From NCBI RefSeq assembly GCF_004297265.1, contig NZ_SCUT01000048.1, forward strand, positions 62,001 to 126,000: 64,000 nucleotides of DNA, in the 5' to 3' direction. This document shows, piece after piece, positions 16,623-24,719 of this stretch (the first letter of the stretch is position 1; every line of letters begins with the position of its first letter). The notes beneath the pieces are model-generated. The model saw nothing but the letters and a program-made list of their open reading frames with translations. It was not told where the DNA came from and made no database searches. Both the position numbers and the translations under genes were made by a program. The stretch is from Reyranella sp. (lineage in GTDB: Bacteria > Pseudomonadota > Alphaproteobacteria > Reyranellales > Reyranellaceae).

Positions 16623-18082
16623 TTGCCGCCGCTTCCCATGGGGGCGGTCCCGGCCACGCCGGCCGGCGAGGTGGACGGCGGGATAATGCCCGTACCCGAT
16701 TCGCCGCTGCTGCCCCAGCCGATCCAGCGGGAGCCGACATCCTTGTAGTAGCGCTCCTCGTCGTAATACTCGACGGGCAGCGCCAGCGTGCGGGCCGTCA
16801 GGCGGCCGATGCCGGCCAGCACGCCGTAATAGGCGACCTGGACGTCATGGCGTGCCTGGATCAGGTTGACCTGCGAGTTGAGCAGCTCTTGCTCGGCGTT
16901 CAATACGTCGAGCGTGGTACGCGAGCCGACCAGCGCTTCCTGGCGCACGCCGTTCAGCGCGACTTCGTTGGCGCGGACCTGCGATTCGAAAGACGTAACG
17001 CGCGACCGCGAGGAATCGAGCTGGCGCCAGGCACGGATGACGTTTTCGGCCACGGCACGACGGGCGCTGTCCAGTTCGTTGCGGCGCTGCCCGACCAGCT
17101 CGCGCGCGGACCGGATGCGCGACCATTCGCTGCCGTTCTGAAAGATCGGGATCGTGGCCTGAAGGCGGACCGCGTAGTTGTAGTACCTGTCGTTCGGGAC
17201 CTGCAGATCGAACTGCTGCTGCAGCGCACCGACCAGGTTGACCTGTGGCAGCAGGTCGCCGATCGCTGAATTGACGCCGTAGTTGGCCGCCGTGATGCGG
17301 TGTGCGGCGGTGACCGCACGCGGGCCGGCATCCATCGCGAGGCCGATCGCCTCCTCTTCCGACGACGGCAGGCCGCCGATCAGCGGAATCTCGCCCAGCC
17401 GGCCCGGCTTCTTGCCGATCGTGCGCTGGAAGGCCGCTTCAGAAATGCGGACCTGGGTCTCGGCCTGCACCAGGTCGGCCTTGGCCAGTTCAAGGCGCGC
17501 CTCGGACTGCGACACGTCGGTGATGGTCAGTTCGCCGACCCGGAAACGCTCGCGCGTCGCATCGAGCTGCTGCACCAGCACGCGCACGTTATTGCGGCGA
17601 GCATCAGCGATGCCGATGTTCTGAACGAGGTCGGCATAGGACGTCACCGCCGACAGCAGCACGGTCTGCTCGGTTTCGGCGAGCTGGGCCCGCTGGGCCT
17701 GGATGTTCGACTGCGCCTGCTTGGTCTCGGCAATCGTCTTGCCGCCGCGGAATACGGGCTGGACCATCTGCAGGGTCGTGAACCTGCCGTTCAACGCGTA
17801 GAAGGTCGGCGTCGTCCGCACCGAGTAGGAGTCCTGCTCGACCTTGTTGTACTCCACGTTCAGCGTGACCCGTGGACGCCAGTTGGCGACCGCTTGCGAC
17901 AGCGTTTCGTCCGTCTGGCGCAGGATCGCCCGGCTTGCCAGCAGGTCGGGGTTGCTGTTGTACGTCGTCGACAAGGCCTCGATCAGGCTCTGTGACCATG
18001 CACTGGAAGCACCCCCGAGCCCGACCGCCAGGATGCACGCGGCCGCGGTGCGGGCATGCCTCAAACCGGGCCGGATACGCAT
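16619..18082 (-). CDS. tolC: TolC-family outer membrane efflux protein
   Basis: 487 residues from the ATG at 18082; a signal peptide follows (HARTAAACILAVGLGGASSAWS, cleavage near residue 31). Two repeats of the outer-membrane-factor fold are visible: SLIEALSTTYNSNPDLLASRAILRQTDE starts the first and EAIGLAMDAGPRAVTAAHRITAANYGVNSAIGDLLPQVNL the second. TolC forms a trimeric channel for type I secretion and RND/MFS efflux. The C-terminal ~60 residues are low complexity (GSSGESGTGIIPPSTSPAGV), unusual for TolC and probably periplasmic tail. It lies between pcm and popZ on the minus strand, an order often seen in alphaproteobacteria (from memory, not checked). Confidence 0.92.
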   Translation of the reverse strand: MRIRPGLRHARTAAACILAVGLGGASSAWSQSLIEALSTTYNSNPDLLASRAILRQTDETLSQAVANWRPRVTLNVEYNKVEQDSYSVRTTPTFYALNGRFTTLQMVQPVFRGGKTIAETKQAQSNIQAQRAQLAETEQTVLLSAVTSYADLVQNIGIADARRNNVRVLVQQLDATRERFRVGELTITDVSQSEARLELAKADLVQAETQVRISEAAFQRTIGKKPGRLGEIPLIGGLPSSEEEAIGLAMDAGPRAVTAAHRITAANYGVNSAIGDLLPQVNLVGALQQQFDLQVPNDRYYNYAVRLQATIPIFQNGSEWSRIRSARELVGQRRNELDSARRAVAENVIRAWRQLDSSRSRVTSFESQVRANEVALNGVRQEALVGSRTTLDVLNAEQELLNSQVNLIQARHDVQVAYYGVLAGIGRLTARTLALPVEYYDEERYYKDVGSRWIGWGSSGESGTGIIPPSTSPAGVAGTAPMGSGGK

Positions 18083-18166
18083 TGTTCTACCCTCATCTTT
18101 GAACGGCACCCTAGCATCAGGCGGAACACTATTGGTAGCCCTTGGCATGGGAAAGACCCGAACAGG

Positions 18167-18826
18167 TCAGAAGGCAAATCGCACGGGACGGGCGAAGCCC
18201 GGCAAGGGTGGCGTGCCGGCGTCGAAAAGAGGCCGTCCCGACACGACGCCGCCCTGCTTCACGAAGAGATGGGCGACGCCCAGGGCGCCGCTGGGATCGG
18301 CAACCACCGTGGCCAGCCGGCCGCTCTCGGCCAGCTGGTCGGCAATCGCCTTGGGTACTTCGTGCACCGCGCCCTCGATCAGGATGATGTCATAGGGGCC
18401 CGAGGCCGCGGCCCCCTGCTCTGCGTCGCCCACCACCTGCTGCACGCCCGTGACCCCGAGGTCGCGCAACACGTGCCGGGCAGCTTCGGCCAGACCCGCG
18501 TCGGCCTCGACGGCGACCACCGACTTGGCCAGCCGCGCCAGGATCGCCGCGCCATAGCCCCGTCCGGCGGCCACGACCATCGCCTTGTCCTCGGCCTGCG
18601 GCTGCAGGACCTGGATCAGACGGGCCAGCACCATCGGCTCCATCATGAAACGGCCACCGCCCAGCGGCACGTCGTCATCAGCATAGGCGACCGAGCGCAG
18701 GCCTTCAGGCAGGAAGCGTTCCCGCGGCAGCTCCCCGAGCGCCGCCAGCAGGCCGGCATCGTTGACCCGGTTGGGCCGGAGCTGCCCTTCCACCATGTTG
18801 CGTCGCGCGAGCGCGAAATCCGTCAT
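18167..18826 (-). CDS. pcm: Protein-L-isoaspartate O-methyltransferase family protein
   Basis: 219 residues. MVEGQLRPNRVNDAGLL near the start, RERFLPEGLRSVAYADDDVPLGGGRFMMEP and DKAMVVAAGRGYGAAILARLAKSVVAVEAD (AdoMet motif I) match the alphaproteobacterial Pcm-like proteins found beside tolC. Motif I is degenerate (AAGRGYG rather than GTGSGY), so true isoaspartate repair activity is uncertain. GGGGCAG precedes the ATG by a few bases. A good sigma-70 promoter lies just upstream at 18853-18882. Its 3' end is 84 bp from the tolC start, so the three genes may be co-transcribed. Confidence 0.82.
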   Translation of the reverse strand: MTDFALARRNMVEGQLRPNRVNDAGLLAALGELPRERFLPEGLRSVAYADDDVPLGGGRFMMEPMVLARLIQVLQPQAEDKAMVVAAGRGYGAAILARLAKSVVAVEADAGLAEAARHVLRDLGVTGVQQVVGDAEQGAAASGPYDIILIEGAVHEVPKAIADQLAESGRLATVVADPSGALGVAHLFVKQGGVVSGRPLFDAGTPPLPGFARPVRFAF

Positions 18827-18852
18827 AGGCTGCCCCCTAGATGTAGCGGTGT

Positions 18853-18882
18853 TATATAGGCGGCGGTAGACGACAGCGTCAA
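18853..18882 (-). promoter_or_regulatory. Sigma-70 promoter for pcm (-tolC-popZ)
   Basis: On the minus strand TTGACG, 18 bases, TATATA, with the -10 about 27 bases before the pcm ATG. It is back to back with the tRNA-Cys promoter. Confidence 0.7.
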
Positions 18883-18904
18883 AGGGCTCTCCGTCGCGCC
18901 CGGC

Positions 18905-18934
18905 TTGACCGGTTCGTCTCGCCGCGCGTATAGC
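18905..18934 (+). promoter_or_regulatory. Sigma-70 promoter for the tRNA-Cys/tRNA-Asn unit
   Basis: TTGACC at 18905-18910, 18-base spacer, TATAGC at 18929-18934. The expected start near 18941 is about 11 bases before mature tRNA-Cys. Confidence 0.65.
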
Positions 18935-18951
18935 ACGCGCGCACTTCGGGC

Positions 18952-19025
18952 GGCCCGGTAGCAAAGCGGCTATGCAGAGGACTGCAAATCCTTCCAGGCC
19001 GGTTCGACTCCGGCCCGGGCCTCCA
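18952..19025 (+). tRNA. tRNA-Cys (GCA)
   Basis: 74 nt cloverleaf with CCA encoded. Acceptor GGCCCGG/CCGGGCC, anticodon stem GAGGA/TCCTT around loop CTGCAAA (anticodon GCA), T arm GCCGG-TTCGACT-CCGGC. The D stem is only three pairs (GCA/TGC). Confidence 0.95.
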
Positions 19026-19121
19026 CGAATTGCACAAGCGAGAGGTCTTGCATGAGCGAACACGCTCTGTCACAAGACCGCGCCTTCGCGGCAGAGTTAC
19101 CGCCGTCGCGACGAATTCCAT

Positions 19122-19196
19122 TCCGGAGTAGCTCAGCGGTAGAGCAGGCGACTGTTAATCGCCCGGCCGTAGGTTCGATTCCTACCTCCGGAGCCA
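19122..19196 (+). tRNA. tRNA-Asn (GTT)
   Basis: 75 nt cloverleaf with CCA encoded. Acceptor TCCGGAG/CTCCGGA, D stem GCTC/GAGC, anticodon stem GGCGA/TCGCC with loop CTGTTAA (anticodon GTT), T arm GTAGG-TTCGATT-CCTAC. Confidence 0.97.
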
Positions 19197-19200
19197 ATTG

Positions 19201-19232
19201 GGGGCCGTTCTCGAAAGGGAGCGGCCCCTTTT
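19201..19232 (+). terminator. Intrinsic terminator after tRNA-Asn
   Basis: GGGGCCG (19201-19207) pairs with CGGCCCC (19222-19228), followed by TTTT. It starts five bases after the tRNA CCA and separates the tRNA unit from the Nudix gene. Confidence 0.85.
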
Positions 19233-19251
19233 CGCTGGTGGAGTGCAAATC

Positions 19252-19866
19252 GTGCCTTCGGTTCCCCTGCCCGGTGAAAAAGTCGAATCGGTCGAACGCA
19301 CGGTGGCCTTCCAGGGCTACTTCCGCATGGCCCGCTACCTGTTCCGCCACAGCCTTTATCGCGGCGGCCTGAGCGGCGAGGTAAATCGCGAAGTGTTCGA
19401 GCGCGGCCAGGCTGCGGCCGTGCTGCCCTACGATCCGGTCCGCGATGAGGTCGTGATGATCCGGCAGTTCCGCGCCGGCGCCTTCGCCGCCGGCCGTCAT
19501 CCCTGGTGCTGGGAGATCGTGGCCGGGATGATCGAGGACGGCGAAACGCCCGAAGACGTCGCCCGGCGCGAGGCGGTCGAGGAAGCCTCGGTGCGGATCC
19601 TCGACCTCGTTCCCCTGTACAGCCTCGTCCTCAGTCCAGGCGCCTGCTCGGAAACCTGCAACATCTTCCTGGGTCGCATCGACACGACCGGTGTCGGCGG
19701 CATTCACGGCCTCGAATCCGAGAACGAAGACATCCTCGTGCAGGCCATGCCGTTCGCCAACGCGCGCGCACTCCTCGCTCGCGACGAGATCGACAATTCG
19801 GCTGCCGTGATCGCCCTGCAGTGGCTGGCGCTCCACCGCGACGAGTTGCGCAGCCGCTGGCGCTGA
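19252..19866 (+). CDS. Nudix hydrolase, ADP-ribose pyrophosphatase type
   Basis: 204 residues from a GTG at 19252 with GGTGGAG seven bases upstream; the frame stays open to 19198, but that would put a start inside the tRNA terminator. The body matches NudF: HPWCWEIVAGMIEDGE and the Nudix box GX5EX7REXXEEXXX. In the box the consensus glycine after the EE pair is serine (REAVEEASV instead of EEAGL), a conservative change that leaves all metal-binding glutamates. NudF-type enzymes hydrolyse ADP-ribose to AMP and ribose-5-phosphate. It converges with the bicupin gene; a GCCCGCGGGC palindrome fills the 12-bp gap. Confidence 0.85.
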   Translation: MPSVPLPGEKVESVERTVAFQGYFRMARYLFRHSLYRGGLSGEVNREVFERGQAAAVLPYDPVRDEVVMIRQFRAGAFAAGRHPWCWEIVAGMIEDGETPEDVARREAVEEASVRILDLVPLYSLVLSPGACSETCNIFLGRIDTTGVGGIHGLESENEDILVQAMPFANARALLARDEIDNSAAVIALQWLALHRDELRSRWR

Positions 19867-19878
19867 TCGCCCGCGGGC

Positions 19879-21018
19879 CTATTCGTAGAGATACCCGACG
19901 GGTTTGCCGTGGGTGCGCTGGGCACGGGCCTCCTTGCGCGTGATGATCCGGCCGGCCAAGCCATCGATCTCGTCGCGCTGCGCCGGGGTCCATCTGAAGA
20001 GATTGTCCATGCCCTTCAGGAGGCCGAGCCGGAGGACCTGCGTGTTTTCGCCAACCCCGACGAGCGTCGCCGCGTTCCTGCCCAAGGTGACCGAGTCGCC
20101 GGTCGCGAGCTCGAACCCTTTGCCTGCGGCATCCTTGAATTCGGCGGTCCCGCGAATGACGCGATAGACCACGACCTCGCCCCTCTCGAGCCCCGTGACA
20201 TCGGCGGCGGACGATGCGCTCTTCGGCAGCAGGGACTGGCCGCGCGGATCAGTGGCGATGATGTGGCCGGTGACGAGATGGCCGCTCGGGGCCTCGATGC
20301 CGAGGTCGCGGACATGAACGGGCATGGCCGACTTGACGCCTCCGGCCGGCAGCGGCCGGTAGAGCGCGTCCAGCGCCAGCGGATCCTGGAACCAGAAACC
20401 GGCATCGTGCGGGCGGTCGTGAAAGGGGTGGCTCCAGGCCAGACGCGGCGTCTCGGCCTCGTCGATCTCGTCCGAGTGCACGACCGTCGGATTGGGGAAC
20501 GTCGTAGGATCGGTGATGAAGGCTTCGATGAACTTGCCAGAGTAACCCATGGAAAGCGGATCAGGCACGACCGTCTGCGGCGTCTTCAGGTTCGCGTCCG
20601 TCGAGAGCCCGGACCAGCTGTAGGAACTCTGCCGGTGCACGATCGCGCTCTGCAGGATCAGCGCACCGGGTCCGACATAGTGCATCAGGCCATCGTAGTC
20701 GAAGGTGAACAGTCCGGACGTGACAAGCACCAGCTGGAAGCCACCCGGGGGAAGATGAAGGTGGAAGTCGGTCGGACCGGCGTCGGGACGGTAGATCGGC
20801 AGGTTCGTCGCGACTTCCTGCAGCAGGAAGGCCTCGTTGTTTGCGTGAAAGCCGTTGCTCACGCGATTGTAGAGCGCCTGGGGGCGGTAGATCGGATCGT
20901 AGGTCGCGTCCTGGTCGCGATCGATGGCCACGAAATCCTGGCGATTCAGACGAATGGGATCGCCGTTCGGATGAACCAGGCTCGCCCAGTTCGAATGGAC
21001 AGCAGCATGCGCATTCAT
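19879..21018 (-). CDS. Bicupin-like protein of unknown function
   Basis: 379 residues from the ATG at 21018 (GGAAG five bases before it). I do not recognise a named family. Two cupin-like barrels can be seen: the first around residues 85-145 (FHLHLPPGGFQLVLVTSG, GPGALILQSAIVHRQ) with histidines HLH and VHR as possible metal ligands, and the second around 275-330 (ERGEVVVYRVIRGTAEFKD, ATGDSVTLGRNAATLVGVG) without histidines, so only one barrel would bind metal. No signal peptide. It is divergent from cysK across a 163-bp gap in which I see no clear operator. It could be a sugar or aromatic-acid dioxygenase-like protein; no function is assigned. Confidence 0.7.
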   Translation of the reverse strand: MNAHAAVHSNWASLVHPNGDPIRLNRQDFVAIDRDQDATYDPIYRPQALYNRVSNGFHANNEAFLLQEVATNLPIYRPDAGPTDFHLHLPPGGFQLVLVTSGLFTFDYDGLMHYVGPGALILQSAIVHRQSSYSWSGLSTDANLKTPQTVVPDPLSMGYSGKFIEAFITDPTTFPNPTVVHSDEIDEAETPRLAWSHPFHDRPHDAGFWFQDPLALDALYRPLPAGGVKSAMPVHVRDLGIEAPSGHLVTGHIIATDPRGQSLLPKSASSAADVTGLERGEVVVYRVIRGTAEFKDAAGKGFELATGDSVTLGRNAATLVGVGENTQVLRLGLLKGMDNLFRWTPAQRDEIDGLAGRIITRKEARAQRTHGKPVGYLYE

Positions 21019-21181
21019 GGGAACTTCCAATCTGGGCCATGCGGGGCGCACGAGCCCGGACGTTTCCATGCGAATTCTGGGCCAATCATGCCGCCAACCG
21101 GTACGGTCTTGTTGCGATCCCCCCCGCTCCCTGTCTACGGTCGAGCTGGGGGCGGCGCAGGGTCAAGAGAGCGAGTAGATC

Positions 21182-22183
21182 ATGAAGGTCCGGTCGGGTT
21201 TCATCGATAGCATCGGCAACACGCCGCTGATCAAGCTGCGCGCCGCTTCCGAGGCGACGGGCTGCAGCATCTACGGCAAGGCCGAGTTCCTAAATCCGGG
21301 CGGCTCCGTGAAGGACCGCGCCGCGCTCGCCATCATCGAGGACGCCGAGAAACGGGGAAAACTCAAGCCGGGCGGCGTCATCGTCGAGGGGACGGCCGGC
21401 AATACCGGGATTGGAATCGCGCTGGTCGCCAATGCACGCGGCTACCGCTCCGTCATCGTGATGCCGGAGACGCAAAGCCAGGAGAAGAAGGACATGCTGC
21501 GCCTGTGCGGGGCCGACCTGCGCCTCGTCCCGGCGGCGCCCTATTCCAATCCAAACAACTATGTCCGCTTCTCCGGCGCCCTGGCCGATGAGCTGGCCGC
21601 GAAGGAGCCGAACGGCGCGATCTGGGCCAACCAATTCGACAACACGGCCAACCGGGGCGGCCATTACCGGACGACCGGGCCGGAAATCTGGGAGCAGACC
21701 GACGGCACGGTCGACGGCTTCACCTGCTCCGTCGGCAGCGGTGGCACCCTGGCCGGCGTTGCACTCGCGCTGAAGGAGCGCAACCCGAACATCAAGATCG
21801 CGCTGAGCGATCCCATGGGCTCGGCCCTCTTCAACTGGTACGCCAAGGGCGAACTCAAGGCGGAAGGCAATTCGGTCACCGAGGGCATCGGCCAAGGGCG
21901 CGTCACCGCCAACCTGGAAGGCGCGCCGATCGACATGGCCTATCAGATCACCGACGAGGAGGCCCTGCCCGTCCTGTTCGACCTGATCGAGCATGAGGGC
22001 CTCGTGCTGGGCGGCTCGACCGCGATCAACATCGTGGGCGCCATGCGGCTCGCGCGCGACCTGGGACCCGGCAAGACCGTCGTCACCATCCTCTGCGACG
22101 GCGGCAGCCGCTACCAGTCCAAGCTCTTCAATCCGGTATTCCTTCGCGAGAAGAACCTGCCGCTGCCGCGCTGGATGAAGTGA
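21182..22183 (+). CDS. cysK: Cysteine synthase (O-acetylserine sulfhydrylase) A
   Basis: 333 residues, fold type II PLP enzyme. IGNTPLIKL at 11-19, PLP lysine Lys44 in NPGGSVKDRAA, the GTAGNTGIG loop, and the phosphate cradle GSGGTLAG. Makes cysteine from O-acetylserine and sulfide. The C-terminus (FNPVFLREKNLPLPRWMK type) matches the alphaproteobacterial CysK-like subgroup. It leads a plus-strand run with ribokinase, AlaX, sulfurtransferase and cystathionine beta-lyase, three of which concern sulfur amino acids. A cystathionine beta-synthase role is less likely because the regulatory domain is absent. Confidence 0.9.
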   Translation: MKVRSGFIDSIGNTPLIKLRAASEATGCSIYGKAEFLNPGGSVKDRAALAIIEDAEKRGKLKPGGVIVEGTAGNTGIGIALVANARGYRSVIVMPETQSQEKKDMLRLCGADLRLVPAAPYSNPNNYVRFSGALADELAAKEPNGAIWANQFDNTANRGGHYRTTGPEIWEQTDGTVDGFTCSVGSGGTLAGVALALKERNPNIKIALSDPMGSALFNWYAKGELKAEGNSVTEGIGQGRVTANLEGAPIDMAYQITDEEALPVLFDLIEHEGLVLGGSTAINIVGAMRLARDLGPGKTVVTILCDGGSRYQSKLFNPVFLREKNLPLPRWMK

Positions 22184-22193
22184 GTCCGTGCAG

Positions 22194-23108
22194 ATGAGTC
22201 GCGTCGTCGTCTGCGGCAGCCTCAACATGGATGTCGTCGTGCAGAGTGCGCGACGCCCCCTGCCCGGCGAGACGATCCTGGGGGCGGAGGTTTCGTTCCT
22301 GCCGGGCGGCAAGGGCCTCAACCAGGCGATCGCCTGCGCGCGCCTTGGCGTGCCGACCGCGATGGTCGGCGCGGTCGGCAACGATGCCTTCGCCAACAGC
22401 CTGCGCGGCTTCCTGGCCGACAACGATGTCGACAGCACGAGCGTCACGGAAGTCGACGGCCCCGCGACCGGCATGGCGCTGATCCAGGTGGCGGAAGGTG
22501 ACAATTCGATCACCGTCGCGTCGGGCGCCAACATGCACTTCGCAGCGTCCATGCTGCACCACGAACCGCAACACGACGAAGTGTGGGTGGCGCAGTTCGA
22601 GACGCCGCTCGCCGCGACGCAGGAGATCCTTGCGCGCGCCCGCGCGGCCGGCGCCCGCACCGTCCTCAACCTCGCCCCGTACACGGAACATCCGCCGGCA
22701 CTGCTGGAGGCAGTCGATGTCGCGGTGCTGAACGAGATCGAACTCTCCCAGGCGACCGGCATCAGGCTCGACGCTTCCAGCTCGACCGACGACGTCGCCG
22801 CCGCCTGCAGCGTCCTGCGCGATCGCGGCGCGCGGGCCGTCATCGCAACCCTGGGCGCGCGCGGCGCGATCGTCGTGACGGCAACGGGCGTCGATACCAT
22901 TGCCGCCTTCCAGACGAAGGTCGTCGATACGACCGGCGCCGGCGACTGTTTCGTCGGCGCCCTCGCATCGCGCCTTGCCGGAGGGGTGACGCCTGCTGAG
23001 GCCGCGCGCTTCGCCAGTGCCGCCGCCTCCTGTTCGGTCGAACGCCTTGGCGCCGCACCCGCCATGCCGACAGGCGAGGAAGTTGCGGCGCGTCTGGTGA
23101 AAGCCTAA
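22194..23108 (+). CDS. rbsK: Ribokinase (PfkB family)
   Basis: 304 residues from the ATG at 22194; a GTG six bases earlier is an alternative. The two PfkB signatures are present: FLPGGKGLNQAIACARLG near residue 40 and DTTGAGDCFVGALASRL near 245, plus the N-terminal VVVCGSLNMDVVVQ. Phosphorylates ribose, or a similar sugar or nucleoside. It starts 10 bp after cysK and ends 9 bp before alaX, so it is embedded in a sulfur amino acid cluster with which it has no obvious link. No ribose transporter is nearby. Confidence 0.87.
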   Translation: MSRVVVCGSLNMDVVVQSARRPLPGETILGAEVSFLPGGKGLNQAIACARLGVPTAMVGAVGNDAFANSLRGFLADNDVDSTSVTEVDGPATGMALIQVAEGDNSITVASGANMHFAASMLHHEPQHDEVWVAQFETPLAATQEILARARAAGARTVLNLAPYTEHPPALLEAVDVAVLNEIELSQATGIRLDASSSTDDVAAACSVLRDRGARAVIATLGARGAIVVTATGVDTIAAFQTKVVDTTGAGDCFVGALASRLAGGVTPAEAARFASAAASCSVERLGAAPAMPTGEEVAARLVKA

Positions 23109-23117
23109 ATCCCGGTC

Positions 23118-23819
23118 ATGGTCGAAGAACTCTTCAGGCAGGACGCCTATCTCAAGGAAGCCGACGCCACCGTGACTGGTGTCGAGGAGCGCGGCGTACG
23201 GCTGGACCGCTCGATCTTCTATCCCACCGGCGGCGGGCAACCCGGCGACACCGGGCTCCTGCGCTGGGAGGGCGGCGAGGCCAAGATCGTCGACTCAGTG
23301 AAGGCCGAGGGCGGTGACGTGCTGCACGTGCTGGCTCCCGACGCGCCGCGGCCCGGAGTCGGAACGAAGGTCCATGCGACCCTCGACTGGGAGCGCCGCC
23401 ATCTGCACATGCGCATGCACACTGCGCTGCACCTGATGTCCGCGGTCATCAAGGGCAACGTCACGGGCGGCCAGGTCGGCGTCGACAAGAGCCGCCTCGA
23501 CTTCAACCTCGAAGGCGACGTTCCGACCAAGGAATGGGTCACCGAAGAGGTCAACAAGCTGATCGCGCTGGACCGTCTCGTCACGCAGCAATGGGTCACC
23601 GACGACGAGCTGACGTCCCGCCCTGAACTCGTGAAGACGATGAGCGTGCGGCCGCCCATGGGCGCCGGTCGCGTCCGGCTCCTGTCGATCGAAGGCGTCG
23701 ACCTGCAGGCCTGCGGCGGCACGCATGTCGCCCGCAGCGGCGAGATCGGCAGGGTCGAATGCATCAAGATCGAGAACAAGGGAAAGATGAACCGGCGCTT
23801 CATCATCGCGCTGGCCTAG
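23118..23819 (+). CDS. alaX: Trans-editing factor AlaX (alanyl-tRNA editing protein)
   Basis: 233 residues. AlaX is a free-standing copy of the AlaRS editing domain and removes serine or glycine from tRNA-Ala. The zinc site is complete: His101 and His105 (HTALH) with Cys199 and His203 (CGGTH); the N-terminal FYPTGGGQPGDTG is the usual glycine-rich motif. The length fits the AlaX-M type. It lies 9 bp after ribokinase and 11 bp before the sulfurtransferase gene. Its place next to cysteine and sulfide enzymes is a recurring but unexplained arrangement. Confidence 0.92.
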   Translation: MVEELFRQDAYLKEADATVTGVEERGVRLDRSIFYPTGGGQPGDTGLLRWEGGEAKIVDSVKAEGGDVLHVLAPDAPRPGVGTKVHATLDWERRHLHMRMHTALHLMSAVIKGNVTGGQVGVDKSRLDFNLEGDVPTKEWVTEEVNKLIALDRLVTQQWVTDDELTSRPELVKTMSVRPPMGAGRVRLLSIEGVDLQACGGTHVARSGEIGRVECIKIENKGKMNRRFIIALA

Positions 23820-23830
23820 GAGAAATCACG

Positions 23831-24688
23831 ATGGACTATGCAAGGCCCGACGCCCTCGTCAGCACCGAATGGCTGGCCGCCCGCCTCGATGCGCCGGACG
23901 TGCGCGTCGTCGACGGCTCGTTCTACCTGCCGGCGCAGAAGCGCGATCCCAGGGCCGAGTTCGTGCAGCAGCACATTCCGGGCGCGGTGTTCTTCGACAT
24001 CGACGAGATCGCCGACACGACGAGTCCGCTGCCGCACATGCTGCCGCCGCCGGAGAAGTTCTCGGCCAGAGTCCGCAAGCTGGGCCTGGGTGACGGCAAC
24101 AAGATCGTGATCTACGACACCACGCCGATGACCGGCGCCTGCCGCGTGTGGTGGATGTTCCGCGCGATGGGCTACAAGGACGTGTCGGTTCTGAACGGTG
24201 GCCTGCCCAAGTGGATGAGCGAAGGCCGGCCCGTCACCGACGATCCAACGCCGCCACGCGAGCGCCACTTCACGTCGCGCCTCGACAACTCTCTCGTGCG
24301 CTCCATCGACGACGTATTCGGCCTGATCGAGAGCAAGCGCGAGCAGATCGTCGATGCGCGGGCCGCCAACCGCTTCCGCGGCGAGGTACCCGAGCCGCGC
24401 GCGGGCCTGCGCAGCGGCCACATGCCAGGCGCGTTCAACCTCCCCTACAACGAGCTACTCGATCCCGCGACCGGCACGATGCTGCCGGCGGACAAGCTCG
24501 CGGCCCGCATCGCCGCGTCCGGCATCGATCCGTCGAAGAAGGTGACGGCGAGCTGCGGATCCGGAGTCACGGCCTGTGTCGTGGCGCTCGGCCTCTATCT
24601 CACCGGCGCACCCGAAGCCGCGGTCTACGACGGCTCGTGGACGGAATGGGGCGGCCGCGCCGACACGCCCATCGTCACCGGACCCTGA
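23831..24688 (+). CDS. sseA: 3-Mercaptopyruvate sulfurtransferase
   Basis: 285 residues, two rhodanese domains (about 1-140 inactive, 155-285 catalytic). The active loop is CGSGVTA with nucleophile Cys242, the mercaptopyruvate type rather than the thiosulfate type. AGGAG stands eight bases before the ATG. Moves sulfur from 3-mercaptopyruvate (a cysteine breakdown product) to acceptors such as thioredoxin or cyanide. Its neighbours cysK and metC fit a cysteine turnover context. Confidence 0.92.
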   Translation: MDYARPDALVSTEWLAARLDAPDVRVVDGSFYLPAQKRDPRAEFVQQHIPGAVFFDIDEIADTTSPLPHMLPPPEKFSARVRKLGLGDGNKIVIYDTTPMTGACRVWWMFRAMGYKDVSVLNGGLPKWMSEGRPVTDDPTPPRERHFTSRLDNSLVRSIDDVFGLIESKREQIVDARAANRFRGEVPEPRAGLRSGHMPGAFNLPYNELLDPATGTMLPADKLAARIAASGIDPSKKVTASCGSGVTACVVALGLYLTGAPEAAVYDGSWTEWGGRADTPIVTGP

Positions 24689-24719
24689 TCTCCCCTCAAC
24701 GCCTTGCCATAGCCGAGTC

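Noticed and set aside
19078-19091. Five-bp hairpin between the two tRNA genes as a terminator
   Set aside because: Short stem and no T-tract; the tRNAs are more likely co-transcribed and processed.
19198-19251. TTG start at 19198 for the Nudix gene
   Set aside because: It would place the initiation codon 2 bp after tRNA-Asn and inside the terminator hairpin; a GTG at 19252 has a ribosome site.
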